Positions 26,049 through 35,726 are shown, numbered from the stretch's first letter. The stretch is 64,000 bases of DNA from Planifilum fulgidum (GCF_900113175.1 NZ_FOOK01000007.1:62001-126000), one strand, 5' to 3'. Made by a program: numbers and translations. Notes: generated by a model not told the origin, from the letters alone.

Positions 26049-27005
26049 TCACCAATTGTTCGGGGCATAACCGGGTGTTGTCCCGACAAAGGCTCGTTCC
26101 CGGTCCGGATCTTCCGGGAAGAGATAGCTGCGAAGCCGTGTCTTGTACCGGTGGGCGATGGACAGCAGGGACGCGGAAAGGGCGTAGTAAGCGACAAACA
26201 GAATGGTCAACAATAAGAAGATGCCCAAAATCACCCGAACGATCTCATTTCCTCCCGTCAGAACGTCAAACAGAATGAAAAGGACGAAAACAATCGGCAA
26301 GACCAAACCGTAGGCGCCCAAAGAGATGCCCAGGGCGATGAGACCGGACAGAAGGGTTTGCCCCGGTTTTTTGACGGTGAGCCGAAACGCGAGGCGGATC
26401 GAGTCCCAAACTCCCGTCCGTTCAGCGATCATGATCAGAGGAGAGTGCAGGGATATCCAGAGATATCCGATGGACAGGACAAAGAGCAGAATGAAAAACA
26501 GCAAGAGAAAGATCAGGAGGACGACTTCCGAGCCCCCGTTTACAGCGAGAAAACTGATGAAGGGCAGCATGAGCAGGGCGGGCCCTATGAAAAAAAGGAT
26601 CAATAGGATTTGCTGACCGAACATTTTCCACAAGTGCCTGAATCCCGTCGTGAAAAAGTATCCGATGGACCATTCGCCGCGGAAGACCGAGGCGGAGGCG
26701 GCTCCATAGGCTCCGGCGGTCCAGAAACTGTGCGGCAGTAAGAGGGTGACGAAAAAAAGCAGGATCAGCACTGCGATCAGAACCATCCCTCCGGGTTCGG
26801 AAGCGAGATTGTCGGCGAGCTGATCCGTATCGCCCTCGAGTATGTAAGAGGCCGATGAAAATATCGCGATCAGGAGAAAAGCAACGATCACGTACAGGAT
26901 CAGCGCCACGTAATAGAACGCCGAGTAAAGCAAACCGCCGAGAAACATGGCAACGGACAATTTGAGTCCGTGGCGCTTGAGTGTGTCAAAGTAGGATTCC
27001 GTCAA
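26049..27005 (-). CDS. Multi-pass membrane protein, array copy 2
   Basis: 318 residues, about six membrane segments. TTG start (27005) preceded by AAAGGAGG with an 8-nt gap. Contains SYFDTLKRHGLKLSVAMFLGG, GFRHLWKMFGQQILL, ERTGVWDSIRLAFRLTVKKPGQTLLSGL and RYKTRLRSYLFPEDPDRE. Closely related to copy 3 (27207) over its whole length, including the start codon, leader and promoter, so the unit duplicated was promoter plus gene. Function unknown. Confidence 0.7.
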   Translation of the reverse strand: MTESYFDTLKRHGLKLSVAMFLGGLLYSAFYYVALILYVIVAFLLIAIFSSASYILEGDTDQLADNLASEPGGMVLIAVLILLFFVTLLLPHSFWTAGAYGAASASVFRGEWSIGYFFTTGFRHLWKMFGQQILLILFFIGPALLMLPFISFLAVNGGSEVVLLIFLLLFFILLFVLSIGYLWISLHSPLIMIAERTGVWDSIRLAFRLTVKKPGQTLLSGLIALGISLGAYGLVLPIVFVLFILFDVLTGGNEIVRVILGIFLLLTILFVAYYALSASLLSIAHRYKTRLRSYLFPEDPDRERAFVGTTPGYAPNNW

Positions 27006-27111
27006 ACGAATTTCCTCCTTTCAAGATATTGTATCTCCCTTGGGAAGTAAATACGAAGTCCGTCACATTCAGATAGAAAAATGACGGACGCTTCCACGCC
27101 GTCACGAACAC

Positions 27112-27140
27112 ATGGTACCGAATTTCGGGAAAAAAGTAAA
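27112..27140 (-). promoter_or_regulatory. Promoter of array copies 2 and 1
   Basis: On the minus strand TTTACT (27140-27135), 17 bp, TACCAT (27117-27112). The -35, the spacer start (TTTTCCCGAAAT-like) and a downstream ACGGCGTGGA are also present before copy 3. Confidence 0.65.
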
Positions 27141-27206
27141 TCCGCCTGATCGTCTAAACCGAGAAATATTGCGGTGTATTGGGAAATCGGTGTGAGGGAC
27201 GGCAAA

Positions 27207-28091
27207 TTATTGATCGGGCACGGGCGCTGCTCCGGCGGCTTCCCCGTCCTGATGAGATTCGGGAAAAAGGACGTGGCGAAAGCGGGTGCTGTACCGGTGG
27301 ACGACGGCCAGCAGGGCGGCGGCGAAGGCATAGGGAATCACGGGGAGGAAGCACAGGATGCCCAAAATGACCAAAGCCGCGACCGCCCCGTTTTCTTCCA
27401 TCAGGTTCATAAAAAGGAGAGGGAGGACAATCAGTATGGATGCGGCCAGCAAAAGAATGCCCAGAAGGATGGCCAGGGCGAAGAGGCCCGACAGAAGGGT
27501 TTGCCCCGGTTTTTTCATGATCAGCCGAAACGAGAGGAGGATTGAATTCCATACTCCCGTCCGTTCCACGACCAGAAAAAGCGGGGCGTGAAGGGACACC
27601 CACAAATATCCTGCAAGGATGAGGAGGAACAGGAATATGAGGATGTGGGGGGGTTCCTCCGTTCGGACGAGCAGGCCGAAGGGGAAAATCACAAGCAAAA
27701 GGGCAACCATCAAAAAAAGGACCAAAAGGACCTGCTGACCGAACATTTTCCACAGGTTCCTGAATCCCTCAGAAAAAAAGGAGCCGATGGTCGACTTCCC
27801 GCGGAAAACGCAGGCAGCCGCAGCCCCGTAGGCTCCGGCGGTGAAGAAGCTTTGCGGCAGAGTGCCGGCGAGGAACAGGAGAAGAAAAAAGACCGCTCCG
27901 AGGACGATTTTCCCGTGTTCCGAAGGTTCCGCATCCAGTAAGGATGCAACCGCCCCGATGAAAACGGCGAAGATGATCAGCAAAAAAGCGGCCAGATAAG
28001 CCATCGCCACATGAAACAGGTAACCGAGGAACAGGGCCACAGACAATTTGACTCCATGACGCTTCAGTGTGCCGAAATAGGACTGTGTCAA
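27207..28091 (-). CDS. Multi-pass membrane protein, array copy 3
   Basis: 294 residues, about six membrane segments. TTG start (28091) with AGAAAGGAGG and an 8-nt gap, the same arrangement as copy 2; the frame is open to 28172. Contains SYFGTLKRHGVKLSVALFLGY, GFRNLWKMFGQQVLL, ERTGVWNSILLSFRLIMKKPGQTLLSGL and RYSTRFRHVLFPES. Own promoter. Function unknown; the conserved amphipathic W-K-M-x-GQQ and VKKPGQTLLSGL-like segments are probably structural. Confidence 0.7.
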   Translation of the reverse strand: MTQSYFGTLKRHGVKLSVALFLGYLFHVAMAYLAAFLLIIFAVFIGAVASLLDAEPSEHGKIVLGAVFFLLLFLAGTLPQSFFTAGAYGAAAACVFRGKSTIGSFFSEGFRNLWKMFGQQVLLVLFLMVALLLVIFPFGLLVRTEEPPHILIFLFLLILAGYLWVSLHAPLFLVVERTGVWNSILLSFRLIMKKPGQTLLSGLFALAILLGILLLAASILIVLPLLFMNLMEENGAVAALVILGILCFLPVIPYAFAAALLAVVHRYSTRFRHVLFPESHQDGEAAGAAPVPDQ

Positions 28092-28186
28092 GTCGGTTTC
28101 CTCCTTTCTTACGCCATGTCGATTTTTCGGATGTGGCAAGTCCCGTCGGAAAGAAAAAACGGTCGTCTCCACGCCGTTATGCGTCC

Positions 28187-28215
28187 ATCATATTGGATTT
28201 CGGGGAAAGAGTAAA
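28187..28215 (-). promoter_or_regulatory. Promoter of array copy 3
   Basis: On the minus strand TTTACT (28215-28210), 17 bp, TATGAT (28192-28187). It is a duplicate of the promoter at 27112, with a better -10. Confidence 0.7.
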
Positions 28216-28268
28216 TCCGTTTTTTCATGTTGCCGATCCGTAAGATTCACGGGCTGCGGGAGGCCTTG

Positions 28269-28277
28269 TGGTACAAT
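28269..28277 (+). promoter_or_regulatory. Extended -10 of the uvrC promoter
   Basis: TGGTACAAT: TACAAT (28272-28277) with an upstream TGN. No good -35 at 17 bp, as is common with extended -10 promoters. Confidence 0.5.
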
Positions 28278-28309
28278 AGTGAAATGATCGGAAGGGAGGA
28301 ACAGGTCCC

Positions 28310-30127
28310 GTGAAGGATCGGGTAAAGGAAAAAGTGGCCCTGCTCCCGGATCAGCCGGGGTGTTATCTGATGAAAGACGAGAAAGGGGAGGTATTATACG
28401 TCGGCAAGGCCAAAAGCCTCCGCAACCGGGTGCGCTCGTACTTTACCGGCAGCCATGACGGAAAAACCCAGCTGCTGGTGTCGCAAATCGCCGATGTGGA
28501 GGTGATTGTCACCGGAACGCCGACGGAGGCGTTGATCCTGGAGTGCAACCTGATCAAGAAGCACCGTCCCCGCTACAATGTCCTGCTTAAGGACGACAAA
28601 TCCTATCCCTATATCCGGTTGACCCGGGAGAAGCATCCCCGTCTGGAAGTGACCCGAAAGAAAAAGAAGGACGGTTCCCGATATTTCGGCCCCTATCCCA
28701 ACGCCGGGGCGGCACAGCAGACGAAAAAGCTTCTCGACAAGTTGTATCCCCTGCGCAAGTGCAAAACCCTGCCCAAGCGGGCCTGCCTCTATTATCATCT
28801 GGGGCAATGCCTGGCCCCCTGCGAGTTTGATGTGGATCCGAGTCAGGAAGAGGCGATCGCCCGGGAAATTGTCCGCTTTTTGAGCGGGGGTTACCGGGAA
28901 GTGGAGCGGGATCTGCGGAAGAAAATGGAAGAGGCCGCCGAAAGGCTGGATTTTGAGCGGGCCAAGGAACTGCGCGACCTGATTCATCATATCAATGCGG
29001 TGATGACCAAGCAAAACATCATTTTCAACGACGATATCGACCGGGATGTGTTCGGGTATGCGGTGGACAAGGGCTGGATGTGCGTCCAGGTCTTTTTCGT
29101 CCGCCAAGGGAAGTTGATCGAGCGGGAAGTTTCCATCTTTCCCCATTATCATGATCCGGAAGAAGATTTCCATTCCTTCGTGACGCAGTTTTATCACGAA
29201 ACACCCGCCCTGCCCAAGGAGATCTATCTGCCGGTCGGGACCGACACCGAGTGGCTGGGCCAATGGCTGAAGGGCGTCCATGTGCGCGTTCCTCAGCGGG
29301 GATTGAAGAAAAAACTGGTCGACATGGCGGCGGAAAACGCCCGGATCGCTCTGGAGGAGCGGTTCCGCTTGATGGAGAGGGACGAGGAGCGGACGGTCCA
29401 GGCGGCCCGGCGGCTGGGAGAAATCCTGGGAATCGGAGCGGCCCGGCGAATCGAGGCCTTCGACAATTCCAACATCCAGGGAACGGATCCCGTGTCGGCG
29501 ATGGTGGTTTTCCTGGACGGCCGGCCGGCAAAGCAGGAATACCGGAAATACAAGATCCGCACCGTCAACAAGCCGGACGATGTGGAGACGATGCGGGAGG
29601 TGATACGCCGCCGCTACACCCGGGTGTTGCGGGAGGATTTGCCGTTGCCGGATCTGATTCTGGTGGACGGAGGGAAGGCGCAGATGGGAGCGGCGGTGGA
29701 TGTGCTGGAGAACGAGTTGGGGCTGTTTATTCCCGTCGGCGGTCTGGTCAAGGATGAACGGCATCAGACCGCCCGCCTGCTGGCGGGGGATCCCCCCCGG
29801 GAGGTGCGCCTTGACCGCAGGAGCCAGGAGTTTTACCTGATCCAGCGCATACAGGAGGAGGTTCACCGCTTTGCCGTCACCTTCCACCGGCAGGTGCGGA
29901 GGAAGACGATGATCCGCTCCCGTCTGGATGACATCCCCGGTGTGGGAGAAAAGCGGAAGCGCCAGCTTTTCCGTCACTTCGGCTCCATCGAACGGATGAA
30001 AAACGCCACCATCGAGGAGTACCGGAAGGCGGGGATCGGGGACAAATTGGCCCGAAAAATCATTGAGGCCCTGCGTTCCGAGGAACCGGCGGGTTCTTCT
30101 TCCTCCTCTGCGGGAGAAAAGGGATGA
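28310..30127 (+). CDS. uvrC: UvrABC excinuclease subunit C
   Basis: 605 residues. GIY-YIG nuclease domain at the start ([34 protein letters not shown]), UVR domain (about 200-235), the RNase H-like nuclease domain ([40 protein letters not shown]) and a C-terminal helix-hairpin-helix ([22 protein letters not shown]). Makes the 3' and 5' incisions in nucleotide excision repair. GTG start with AAGGGAGG. Overlaps mobA by 4 bp. Confidence 0.97.
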   Translation: MKDRVKEKVALLPDQPGCYLMKDEKGEVLYVGKAKSLRNRVRSYFTGSHDGKTQLLVSQIADVEVIVTGTPTEALILECNLIKKHRPRYNVLLKDDKSYPYIRLTREKHPRLEVTRKKKKDGSRYFGPYPNAGAAQQTKKLLDKLYPLRKCKTLPKRACLYYHLGQCLAPCEFDVDPSQEEAIAREIVRFLSGGYREVERDLRKKMEEAAERLDFERAKELRDLIHHINAVMTKQNIIFNDDIDRDVFGYAVDKGWMCVQVFFVRQGKLIEREVSIFPHYHDPEEDFHSFVTQFYHETPALPKEIYLPVGTDTEWLGQWLKGVHVRVPQRGLKKKLVDMAAENARIALEERFRLMERDEERTVQAARRLGEILGIGAARRIEAFDNSNIQGTDPVSAMVVFLDGRPAKQEYRKYKIRTVNKPDDVETMREVIRRRYTRVLREDLPLPDLILVDGGKAQMGAAVDVLENELGLFIPVGGLVKDERHQTARLLAGDPPREVRLDRRSQEFYLIQRIQEEVHRFAVTFHRQVRRKTMIRSRLDDIPGVGEKRKRQLFRHFGSIERMKNATIEEYRKAGIGDKLARKIIEALRSEEPAGSSSSSAGEKG

Positions 30128-30720
30128 TGGGGAGAGGACTGATCGTTCTGTGCGGAGGACAATCCCGGCGGATGGGGAGGGACAAGGCGCTGATGCCCGT
30201 GGGGGGGCGGCCCGTCATCGAGCGGGTGCTTCACCGGCTGCAGGGCTGGGGCGATCCGCTGGTGGTGACCAATCGTCCGGAGGCCTATCGCCACCTGGAG
30301 GTTCCATTGATCGGCGACCGCTTCCCGGGAAAGGGCCCCCTGGCGGGCATCCATGCGGGGCTTGCCCATTCCCGCCACCGGGTCAATCTGGTGGTTGCCT
30401 GCGACATGCCCTTCGTTTCCCGGGCCCTCGCCGACCTGCTCTTTGCGCATCTCGCCGGCGATGATGCTTCCGTTCCCCGCCTCGGCGACCGCCCGCATCC
30501 CCTGTTTGCCGTGTACACCAAGGAATGTCTGGGTCCCCTTGAAATGTCCCTGGAAGCGGGGGATCTCAGCGTCATTCGGTTTCTCCGGCGGATCCGGACA
30601 CGGTTTGTGGAGCGGGAAGCCATCGCGGCGGTGGCGGATCCCCGGCTTGCCCTGTTCAACATGAACGAACCGGCGGATTACTGCCGGGCTTGCAGGATGA
30701 ACGGCGGGGAGGAGGCATGA
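30124..30720 (+). CDS. mobA: Molybdenum cofactor guanylyltransferase
   Basis: 198 residues, the usual length. Nucleotide-binding motif [16 protein letters not shown] (about 9-24), CDMPFVS and a C-terminal NMNEPADY typical of MobA. It transfers GMP from GTP to molybdopterin. Starts in the uvrC stop (ATGA). No other moa/moe gene is nearby. The pairing with uvrC has no obvious functional link. Confidence 0.9.
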   Translation: MMGRGLIVLCGGQSRRMGRDKALMPVGGRPVIERVLHRLQGWGDPLVVTNRPEAYRHLEVPLIGDRFPGKGPLAGIHAGLAHSRHRVNLVVACDMPFVSRALADLLFAHLAGDDASVPRLGDRPHPLFAVYTKECLGPLEMSLEAGDLSVIRFLRRIRTRFVEREAIAAVADPRLALFNMNEPADYCRACRMNGGEEA

Positions 30721-30756
30721 GGGCTTTCTGCCGGGCGGCGCACTTTGTGCCGCGGC

Positions 30757-30791
30757 AAAAAGCCCTCAGACCTTCTTCGGCGCTGAGGGCT
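30757..30791 (-). terminator. Terminator of tatA
   Basis: On the minus strand AGCCCTCA (30791-30784) pairs with TGAGGGCT (30768-30761), followed by TTTTT. The 30761-30768 arm can also pair with TGAGGGCTTT at the end of mobA (30718-30727), giving an alternative plus-strand hairpin. Confidence 0.85.
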
Positions 30792-30801
30792 GGTCCTTTC
30801 G

Positions 30802-30996
30802 TCATTTGGATTGCTCTTGGGAGGATTTTTCCGGTTTGTCCGTACGGGTTTCGTCCGCCCCGCTGAAGGATTCCTTGAATTCCCGAAGAGTCCGTCCCAC
30901 GGCCCGTCCCAATTCCGGCAATTTGCTGGGGCCGAACAGGAGCAATGCCACCACCAGGATGAGGATCAAACCGGGTACTCCGATGTTGCTTATCAT
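30802..30996 (-). CDS. tatA: Sec-independent protein translocase TatA
   Basis: 64 residues: one N-terminal membrane helix ([28 protein letters not shown]), the [10 protein letters not shown] hinge, an amphipathic helix (REFKESF) and a charged tail. Forms the Tat pore with TatC, which is not in the window. GTG 31005 gives three more residues; ATG 30996 fits the family better. Confidence 0.93.
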   Translation of the reverse strand: MISNIGVPGLILILVVALLLFGPSKLPELGRAVGRTLREFKESFSGADETRTDKPEKSSQEQSK

Positions 30997-31047
30997 AAAG
31001 CTCACACTCCGATGGGGTCTAAAACCCCCGATGGATTTTGCATTCCC

Positions 31048-31076
31048 ATTATACTACGGATCAGAGGGACCCGCAA
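31048..31076 (-). promoter_or_regulatory. Promoter of tatA
   Basis: On the minus strand TTGCGG (31076-31071), 17 bp, TATAAT (31053-31048), about 50 bp upstream of tatA. Confidence 0.75.
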
Positions 31077-31161
31077 AGAAAGACCCGGCGGAAGGGCGCG
31101 GAGAAAAGCAGTTTTCCCATTTTTGACACATCCTTTTTTTCTCCGATTCGAAAGAAAAGCA

Positions 31162-31190
31162 TTGCCAGGGATTCCGGGCTGTGATAAGAT
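31162..31190 (+). promoter_or_regulatory. Promoter of the lysC riboswitch transcript
   Basis: TTGCCA (31162-31167), 17 bp, TAAGAT (31185-31190), just upstream of the L-box. Confidence 0.75.
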
Positions 31191-31230
31191 TACAAGAAAT
31201 ATTTGATCCAAAACCACAACCACAACATAC

Positions 31231-31444
31231 TCCTCACTGCATGTGAAATAGGGGAGCGGAACTCCATCAGTACCCGGCGCGAGGCAGCGGCCGCCGTTGA
31301 CCGGCGGGGAAAGGGGAGTCCGCCGAAGGTCATCTTTCCGGCCGCGGGAGGGTGGCCTGGGGCCGTCACCGAACAGGGGCGGCACTGTCACGAAGGCCGA
31401 CCGCCGGCTTTCGTGGAGCACTATCTCACAGGAGGTAAGTGAGG
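31231..31444 (+). ncRNA. Lysine riboswitch (L-box) aptamer
   Basis: P1 is CCTCACT (31232-31238) with AGTGAGG (31438-31444). Core elements match the lysC leader of Bacillus: AGGGGAGCGGAACTCCATCAGTA (31250-31272, cf. AGAGGTGCGAAC...AGTA), AAGGGGAGTCCGCCGAAG (31311-31328) and GGAGCACTATCTCAC (31415-31429). Lysine binding should favour the terminator at 31461 and shut off the aspartokinase gene. Confidence 0.93.
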
Positions 31445-31460
31445 CTGGATCGACCGTATG

Positions 31461-31500
31461 GCGACAGCTTCGTTTCCTGCTGTGGCCTTTTTCATTTTTT
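31461..31500 (+). terminator. Riboswitch-controlled terminator upstream of lysC
   Basis: GCGACAGC (31461-31468) pairs with GCTGTGGC (31479-31486, one mismatch), followed by CTTTTTCATTTTTT. Confidence 0.85.
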
Positions 31501-31537
31501 CGGGGAGTCATGAGGAAGCGGGGAGGAGCTGACCATC

Positions 31538-32794
31538 ATGGGTATTGTCGTCCAGAAATACGGGGGTACGTCGGTAGGCAGTGTGGAAAGAATTCGCCGG
31601 GTGGCGGAGAGGGTGGCGGCGGTTCACGCCCAGGGGAAGCCGTGCGTCGTCACCGTGTCCGCCATGGGGAAGACGACGGACCAGCTGATCGATTTGGCCC
31701 GCCAGGTGAGTCCCCGCCCCCCGGCCAGGGAGATGGATATGCTCCTCACCACCGGGGAACAGGTGTCCATCGCCCTGTTGGCGATGGCTTTGTCGGAACT
31801 GGGGGTTCCGGCCCGGTCCCTGACCGGTTGGCAGGCGGGGATCACCACCGATGAGATCCATGGAAAAGCGCGCATTCAAGAAATCGACACCCGGCTGATC
31901 CGGGAGTGCCTCGACCGCGGTGAGGTCGTGATCGTTGCCGGCTTCCAGGGGAAGACGGCGACGGGGGAGATCACGACGTTGGGGCGGGGCGGTTCGGATA
32001 CCACCGCCGTGGCGCTGGCGGCGGCGCTTGAGGCGGAGGTTTGCGAGATCTACACCGATGTGCCCGGCGTCTTCACGGCGGATCCGCGGGTGGTGCCCCG
32101 GGCGGGGAAAATGGACGAAATCTCCTTTGAAGAGATGCTGGAGCTGGCCCATCTGGGCGCGGCGGTTCTTCATCCCCGGTCGGTGGAGTGCGCCATGAAG
32201 CACCGGGTGCCGCTGGTGGTCCGGTCCAGCTTTTCGGAGGAGCCGGGAACCTGGGTGAAGGAGGCGAAGGACTTGGAAACGGAGCGCCATGTGAGAGGGA
32301 TCGCCCACGACATGCACGTGGCCCGGATGAAGGTGTTGGGGCTGAAAAACCGGATCGAAACCTTGTCCCATCTGTTCGGCATTCTGGCCGATGCCCACAT
32401 CAATGTGGACATGATCGTCCAGAGTGAACACGATGCGGAACGGATCGACGTGGCCTTCAGCGTTCATGAGGACGAAGGGGAACTGGCCAAGGAAGTGATC
32501 GAGGCCCGCCGGGAGGAACTGGACTACCTCAAGGTGCTGTATGAGACCGGACTGGCCAAGGTCTCGGCGGTGGGGGCCGGGATGGTGTCCCGCCCCGGCG
32601 TGGCGGCGAAGATGTTCGCGGCGCTCACCGATGCGGGCATCCGCATCAAAATGGTCTCCACCTCGGAAATCAAGATCTCCTGCGTCATCCCGCGGGAACG
32701 AGCCGTGGAAGCCGTCCGCGAGCTGCATGCCGCCTTCGGCCTCGACGTGGCCGAGGGCGAGATGGCGGGCATCGCGGCAAAAGGTGCCGGATGA
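31538..32794 (+). CDS. lysC: Aspartokinase (lysine-sensitive, class II type)
   Basis: 418 residues. Kinase domain (about 1-245) with [32 protein letters not shown] and [11 protein letters not shown], then two ACT domains (about 265-418; [24 protein letters not shown] and [42 protein letters not shown]). First step of the Asp-family pathway to Lys, Met, Thr and dipicolinate. Bacillus lysC also makes a beta subunit from an internal start before the ACT domains; Met codons near 32314 and 32329 could do this but no strong ribosome binding site was noted. Confidence 0.95.
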   Translation: MGIVVQKYGGTSVGSVERIRRVAERVAAVHAQGKPCVVTVSAMGKTTDQLIDLARQVSPRPPAREMDMLLTTGEQVSIALLAMALSELGVPARSLTGWQAGITTDEIHGKARIQEIDTRLIRECLDRGEVVIVAGFQGKTATGEITTLGRGGSDTTAVALAAALEAEVCEIYTDVPGVFTADPRVVPRAGKMDEISFEEMLELAHLGAAVLHPRSVECAMKHRVPLVVRSSFSEEPGTWVKEAKDLETERHVRGIAHDMHVARMKVLGLKNRIETLSHLFGILADAHINVDMIVQSEHDAERIDVAFSVHEDEGELAKEVIEARREELDYLKVLYETGLAKVSAVGAGMVSRPGVAAKMFAALTDAGIRIKMVSTSEIKISCVIPRERAVEAVRELHAAFGLDVAEGEMAGIAAKGAG

Positions 32795-32932
32795 ATCTCA
32801 TTTTTTCTGCATCCTGATAATAGGAAAATATGGAATATAGATACATCCTTCTTCCGAAGATTTTTTTCGGATGTCACCCCTGCCAAGAAGGAATTTTTCA
32901 ATCTGTAGAGAATAAACAAGAATTAGGTGCAA

Positions 32933-33003
32933 CTATGATCCATTCGAAATGGTCTTAATTTCCGCTTGTACAAAAGGCCTATATATTAAAGAATGGATCA
33001 TAG
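32933..33003. repeat. 13-bp perfect inverted repeat bracketing the oppA promoter region
   Basis: CTATGATCCATTC (32933-32945) and GAATGGATCATAG (32991-33003) with 45 bp between. The AT-rich middle holds TTTCCG (32959-32964), 17 bp, TATATT (32982-32987), a plausible promoter. Candidate paired operators for a looping repressor, or a long-range hairpin in the leader. Confidence 0.75.
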
Positions 33004-33056
33004 GACACATTATGTATCGATACAGCAACTAACGATCTAATCAAGGGGGTTGACTG

Positions 33057-34715
33057 ATGAAAAAGGGCAAATGGACAGGCAAACTTTCGGCAATTCTGGT
33101 CGCCTTTGCCCTGGTCTTCACCGCGGCCTGCGGCGGCGGATCCGACCAGGGGAAAGGCAGTGAGGAGCTCGCCGAAGAACAGGTGCTCAATGTGGGTCGC
33201 GTCAGGAGCGAGCCGCCCAGCCTGGATCCGGCAACCGCTACGGACCAAACGTCCGGTACGATACTTAACCAGGTGATGGAAGGCCTTGTCCGGATTGCCC
33301 CCGATGGCAAACCGCAGCCCGCCGTGGCTGAGAAGTGGGAGGTCAGCAAAGACGGGAAGGAGATCACCTTCCATCTGCGTAAGGACGCCAAGTGGTCCAA
33401 CGGCGATCCGGTGACCGCCCATGATTTCGAGTACGCCTGGAAGCGGGTGCTCGATCCGAAGAAGAAACCGCCCGCCGACTACGCGTACCAGCTCTACTAC
33501 CTGAAAAACGGGGAGAAGTACAACAAAGGGAAAGCGAAGGCCGAAGATGTCGGCGTCAAGGCAGTGGACGACCACACCCTGAAGGTGGAGCTGGAGCAGC
33601 CGACGCCCTACTTCGTGTCTCTCACCAGCTTCTACACCCTGTTCCCGGTCAACAAGAAAGTGGCGGAGAAAAACGACAAGTGGGCCGCCGAGGCCGACAC
33701 CTACGTGGGCAACGGCCCCTTCAAGCTGAAGACCTGGGAGCACGATGCCAAGATCGAGCTGGTGAAGAACGAGCATTACTGGGGCGCCAAGGATGTGAAA
33801 CTGACCCAGATCAACTTCCCGTTCATCGGGAAGGAGGAGACGGGATACCAGCAATTCAAGTCCGGTAAACTGGATGAAGGGGATTCCATCATCATCCCTC
33901 CGGATTTGGTGAAAAAAGGGCTGGAGAGCGGCGAGATCAAGTCGCAGAAATCTCCGGCGATCTACTTCTACATGTTCAACGTGGAGAAAAAGCCCTTTAA
34001 CAACAAGAAGATCCGCAAAGCCTTTGCCTTGGCCATCGACCGCAAGTCGATCGTCGAAAACGTGACCCAGGGAGGACAGGTTCCGGCCACCGGTTTCGTC
34101 CCGTGGGGAATCCCGGACTTTGTCGCCAACAAGGACTGGGTAGAGACCCGCGATCCCTATCTGCCGGAAACGGCCCAGCCGGAGGAAGCCAAAAAGCTGC
34201 TTGAGGAAGGCATGAAGGAAGAAGGCTATGACAAGCTTCCCACGGTGACCATCGATTACAACACCGATGAAGGTCACAAGAAGATCGCGGAAGCGATTCA
34301 GCAAATGTGGAAGAAAAACCTCGGGGTGGACGTGAAACTGCGCAACTCCGAATGGCAGGTGTATTTGGACAAGACCAAGTCCGGCGACTTCCAGGTGGGA
34401 CGCCTTGGTTGGTTGCCCGACTACATCGACCCGATGACCTTCATGGACATGTGGGTGACGGGTGGAGGCAACAACGACACCCGCTTCAGCCATAAGGAGT
34501 ACGATGCCTTGATCGAGAAAGCGAAATCCACGGCCGATCAAAAGGTCCGCATGGAAGCGCTGCACAAGGCGGAAGACATTCTGATGGACGAAATGCCGAT
34601 CGCACCGATCTATTTCTATACGGATCTCTACATGGAGCAGGATTACGTGAAGGGTGTCGTGCGGAACCCGGACGGGAGTGTCTACTTCCGAGATGCCTAT
34701 ATTCTTGAGCATTAA
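33057..34715 (+). CDS. oppA: Oligopeptide ABC transporter substrate-binding lipoprotein
   Basis: 552 residues. Lipoprotein signal with lipobox FTAAC (Cys25), then an SBP family 5 fold: NVGRVRSEPPSLDPATATDQTSG, EKWEVSKDGKEITFHLRKDAKWSNGDPVTAHDFEYAWKRVLDP, and KAFALAIDRKSIV. Resembles Bacillus OppA/DppE-like proteins that capture peptides at the membrane outer face. ATG with AAGGGGG. A hairpin separates it from oppB, which usually raises its own expression relative to the permeases. Confidence 0.93.
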   Translation: MKKGKWTGKLSAILVAFALVFTAACGGGSDQGKGSEELAEEQVLNVGRVRSEPPSLDPATATDQTSGTILNQVMEGLVRIAPDGKPQPAVAEKWEVSKDGKEITFHLRKDAKWSNGDPVTAHDFEYAWKRVLDPKKKPPADYAYQLYYLKNGEKYNKGKAKAEDVGVKAVDDHTLKVELEQPTPYFVSLTSFYTLFPVNKKVAEKNDKWAAEADTYVGNGPFKLKTWEHDAKIELVKNEHYWGAKDVKLTQINFPFIGKEETGYQQFKSGKLDEGDSIIIPPDLVKKGLESGEIKSQKSPAIYFYMFNVEKKPFNNKKIRKAFALAIDRKSIVENVTQGGQVPATGFVPWGIPDFVANKDWVETRDPYLPETAQPEEAKKLLEEGMKEEGYDKLPTVTIDYNTDEGHKKIAEAIQQMWKKNLGVDVKLRNSEWQVYLDKTKSGDFQVGRLGWLPDYIDPMTFMDMWVTGGGNNDTRFSHKEYDALIEKAKSTADQKVRMEALHKAEDILMDEMPIAPIYFYTDLYMEQDYVKGVVRNPDGSVYFRDAYILEH

Positions 34716-34728
34716 TGGAGGCATGGGT

Positions 34729-34757
34729 GAAAGTCACCCCTTCATGGGGTGACTTTC
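34729..34757 (+). terminator. oppA-oppB intercistronic hairpin
   Basis: GAAAGTCACCCC (34729-34740) pairs perfectly with GGGGTGACTTTC (34746-34757). Only a weak T-containing tract follows, so it is likely a partial terminator or mRNA 3'-end stabiliser giving extra oppA mRNA. Confidence 0.75.
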
Positions 34758-34792
34758 CCTTGTCCGCTTTTTCTGCAGAGGAGGTGTTGCCG

Positions 34793-35725
34793 GTGCTTCG
34801 ATATATAGGAAAACGCGTTTTTTACATGCTGATTTCCCTCTGGGTGATCGCCACCCTGACCTTCATCATGATGCATCTGGCCCCCGGCGGTCCCTTTGCT
34901 TCGGAGAAGAAGTTGCCGCCCCAGATCATCGCCAACCTGGAGGCGCATTATAATCTGGACAAGCCGCTGCCGGTGCAATATGCCCTTTATATGAAAAATC
35001 TGATCATGTTCGATCTGGGTCCCTCGATCAAATCGGAGTCCCGGGATGTGAACAGCATTCTGGCCGACGGGTTCCCCGCCTCCGCCCAGCTGGGCCTGGA
35101 GGCGATGGCTGTCGCCGTGCTGGCGGGACTGATCATGGGAATTATCGCCTCTATTCGCCACAATCGGCTGCCGGATTATACCGTCATGTTCCTGGCGGTG
35201 GTCGGGCTGGCCGTCCCCAGTTTCGTCCTTGCCCCTCTCTTTCAGAAGTATTTCGGTCTTGAGTGGAATCTTCTGCCGATCGCCGGGTGGGGTTCCTTCG
35301 AGGATACCATTCTGCCGGCCATTGCCCTGTCCTTCACCCCCTTGGCCCTCATGACCCGATTGATGCGTTCCAGCATGCTGGAGGTGATGAGCCAGGATTA
35401 CATCCGCACCGCCCGCGCGAAGGGGCTGTCCCCGTCGAGGGTCATCACCCGGCACGCGATCCGCAATGCCATTCTGCCGGCGATCACCATCATCGGTCCC
35501 TTGGCGGTGGATATCATCACCGGCAGTTTCGTGATCGAGAAGATCTTTTCCATTCCGGGCATCGGAAAATATTTTGTGGAGAGCATATTCAACCGGGATT
35601 ATTCGGTGATCATGGGCGTGACCATCTTCTATTCCGCGCTGCTTCTTCTGGTCAATCTGCTGGTGGACATCGCTTACACGTTGGTGGATCCGCGCATCAA
35701 GATCGGCGGAAGGGGGGCGAACTGA
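34793..35725 (+). CDS. oppB: Oligopeptide ABC transporter permease OppB
   Basis: 310 residues, six membrane segments, with the EAA-type loop MLEVMSQDYIRTARAKGLSPSRVITRHAIRNAILP and a C-terminal LVDIAYTLVDPRIK. Start is GTG 34793 (MLRYIGKRVFYMLISLWVI) after AGGAGG with an 8-nt gap; the frame is open further upstream through the hairpin, but that is not coding-like. Confidence 0.93.
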   Translation: MLRYIGKRVFYMLISLWVIATLTFIMMHLAPGGPFASEKKLPPQIIANLEAHYNLDKPLPVQYALYMKNLIMFDLGPSIKSESRDVNSILADGFPASAQLGLEAMAVAVLAGLIMGIIASIRHNRLPDYTVMFLAVVGLAVPSFVLAPLFQKYFGLEWNLLPIAGWGSFEDTILPAIALSFTPLALMTRLMRSSMLEVMSQDYIRTARAKGLSPSRVITRHAIRNAILPAITIIGPLAVDIITGSFVIEKIFSIPGIGKYFVESIFNRDYSVIMGVTIFYSALLLLVNLLVDIAYTLVDPRIKIGGRGAN

Positions 35726-35726
35726 C

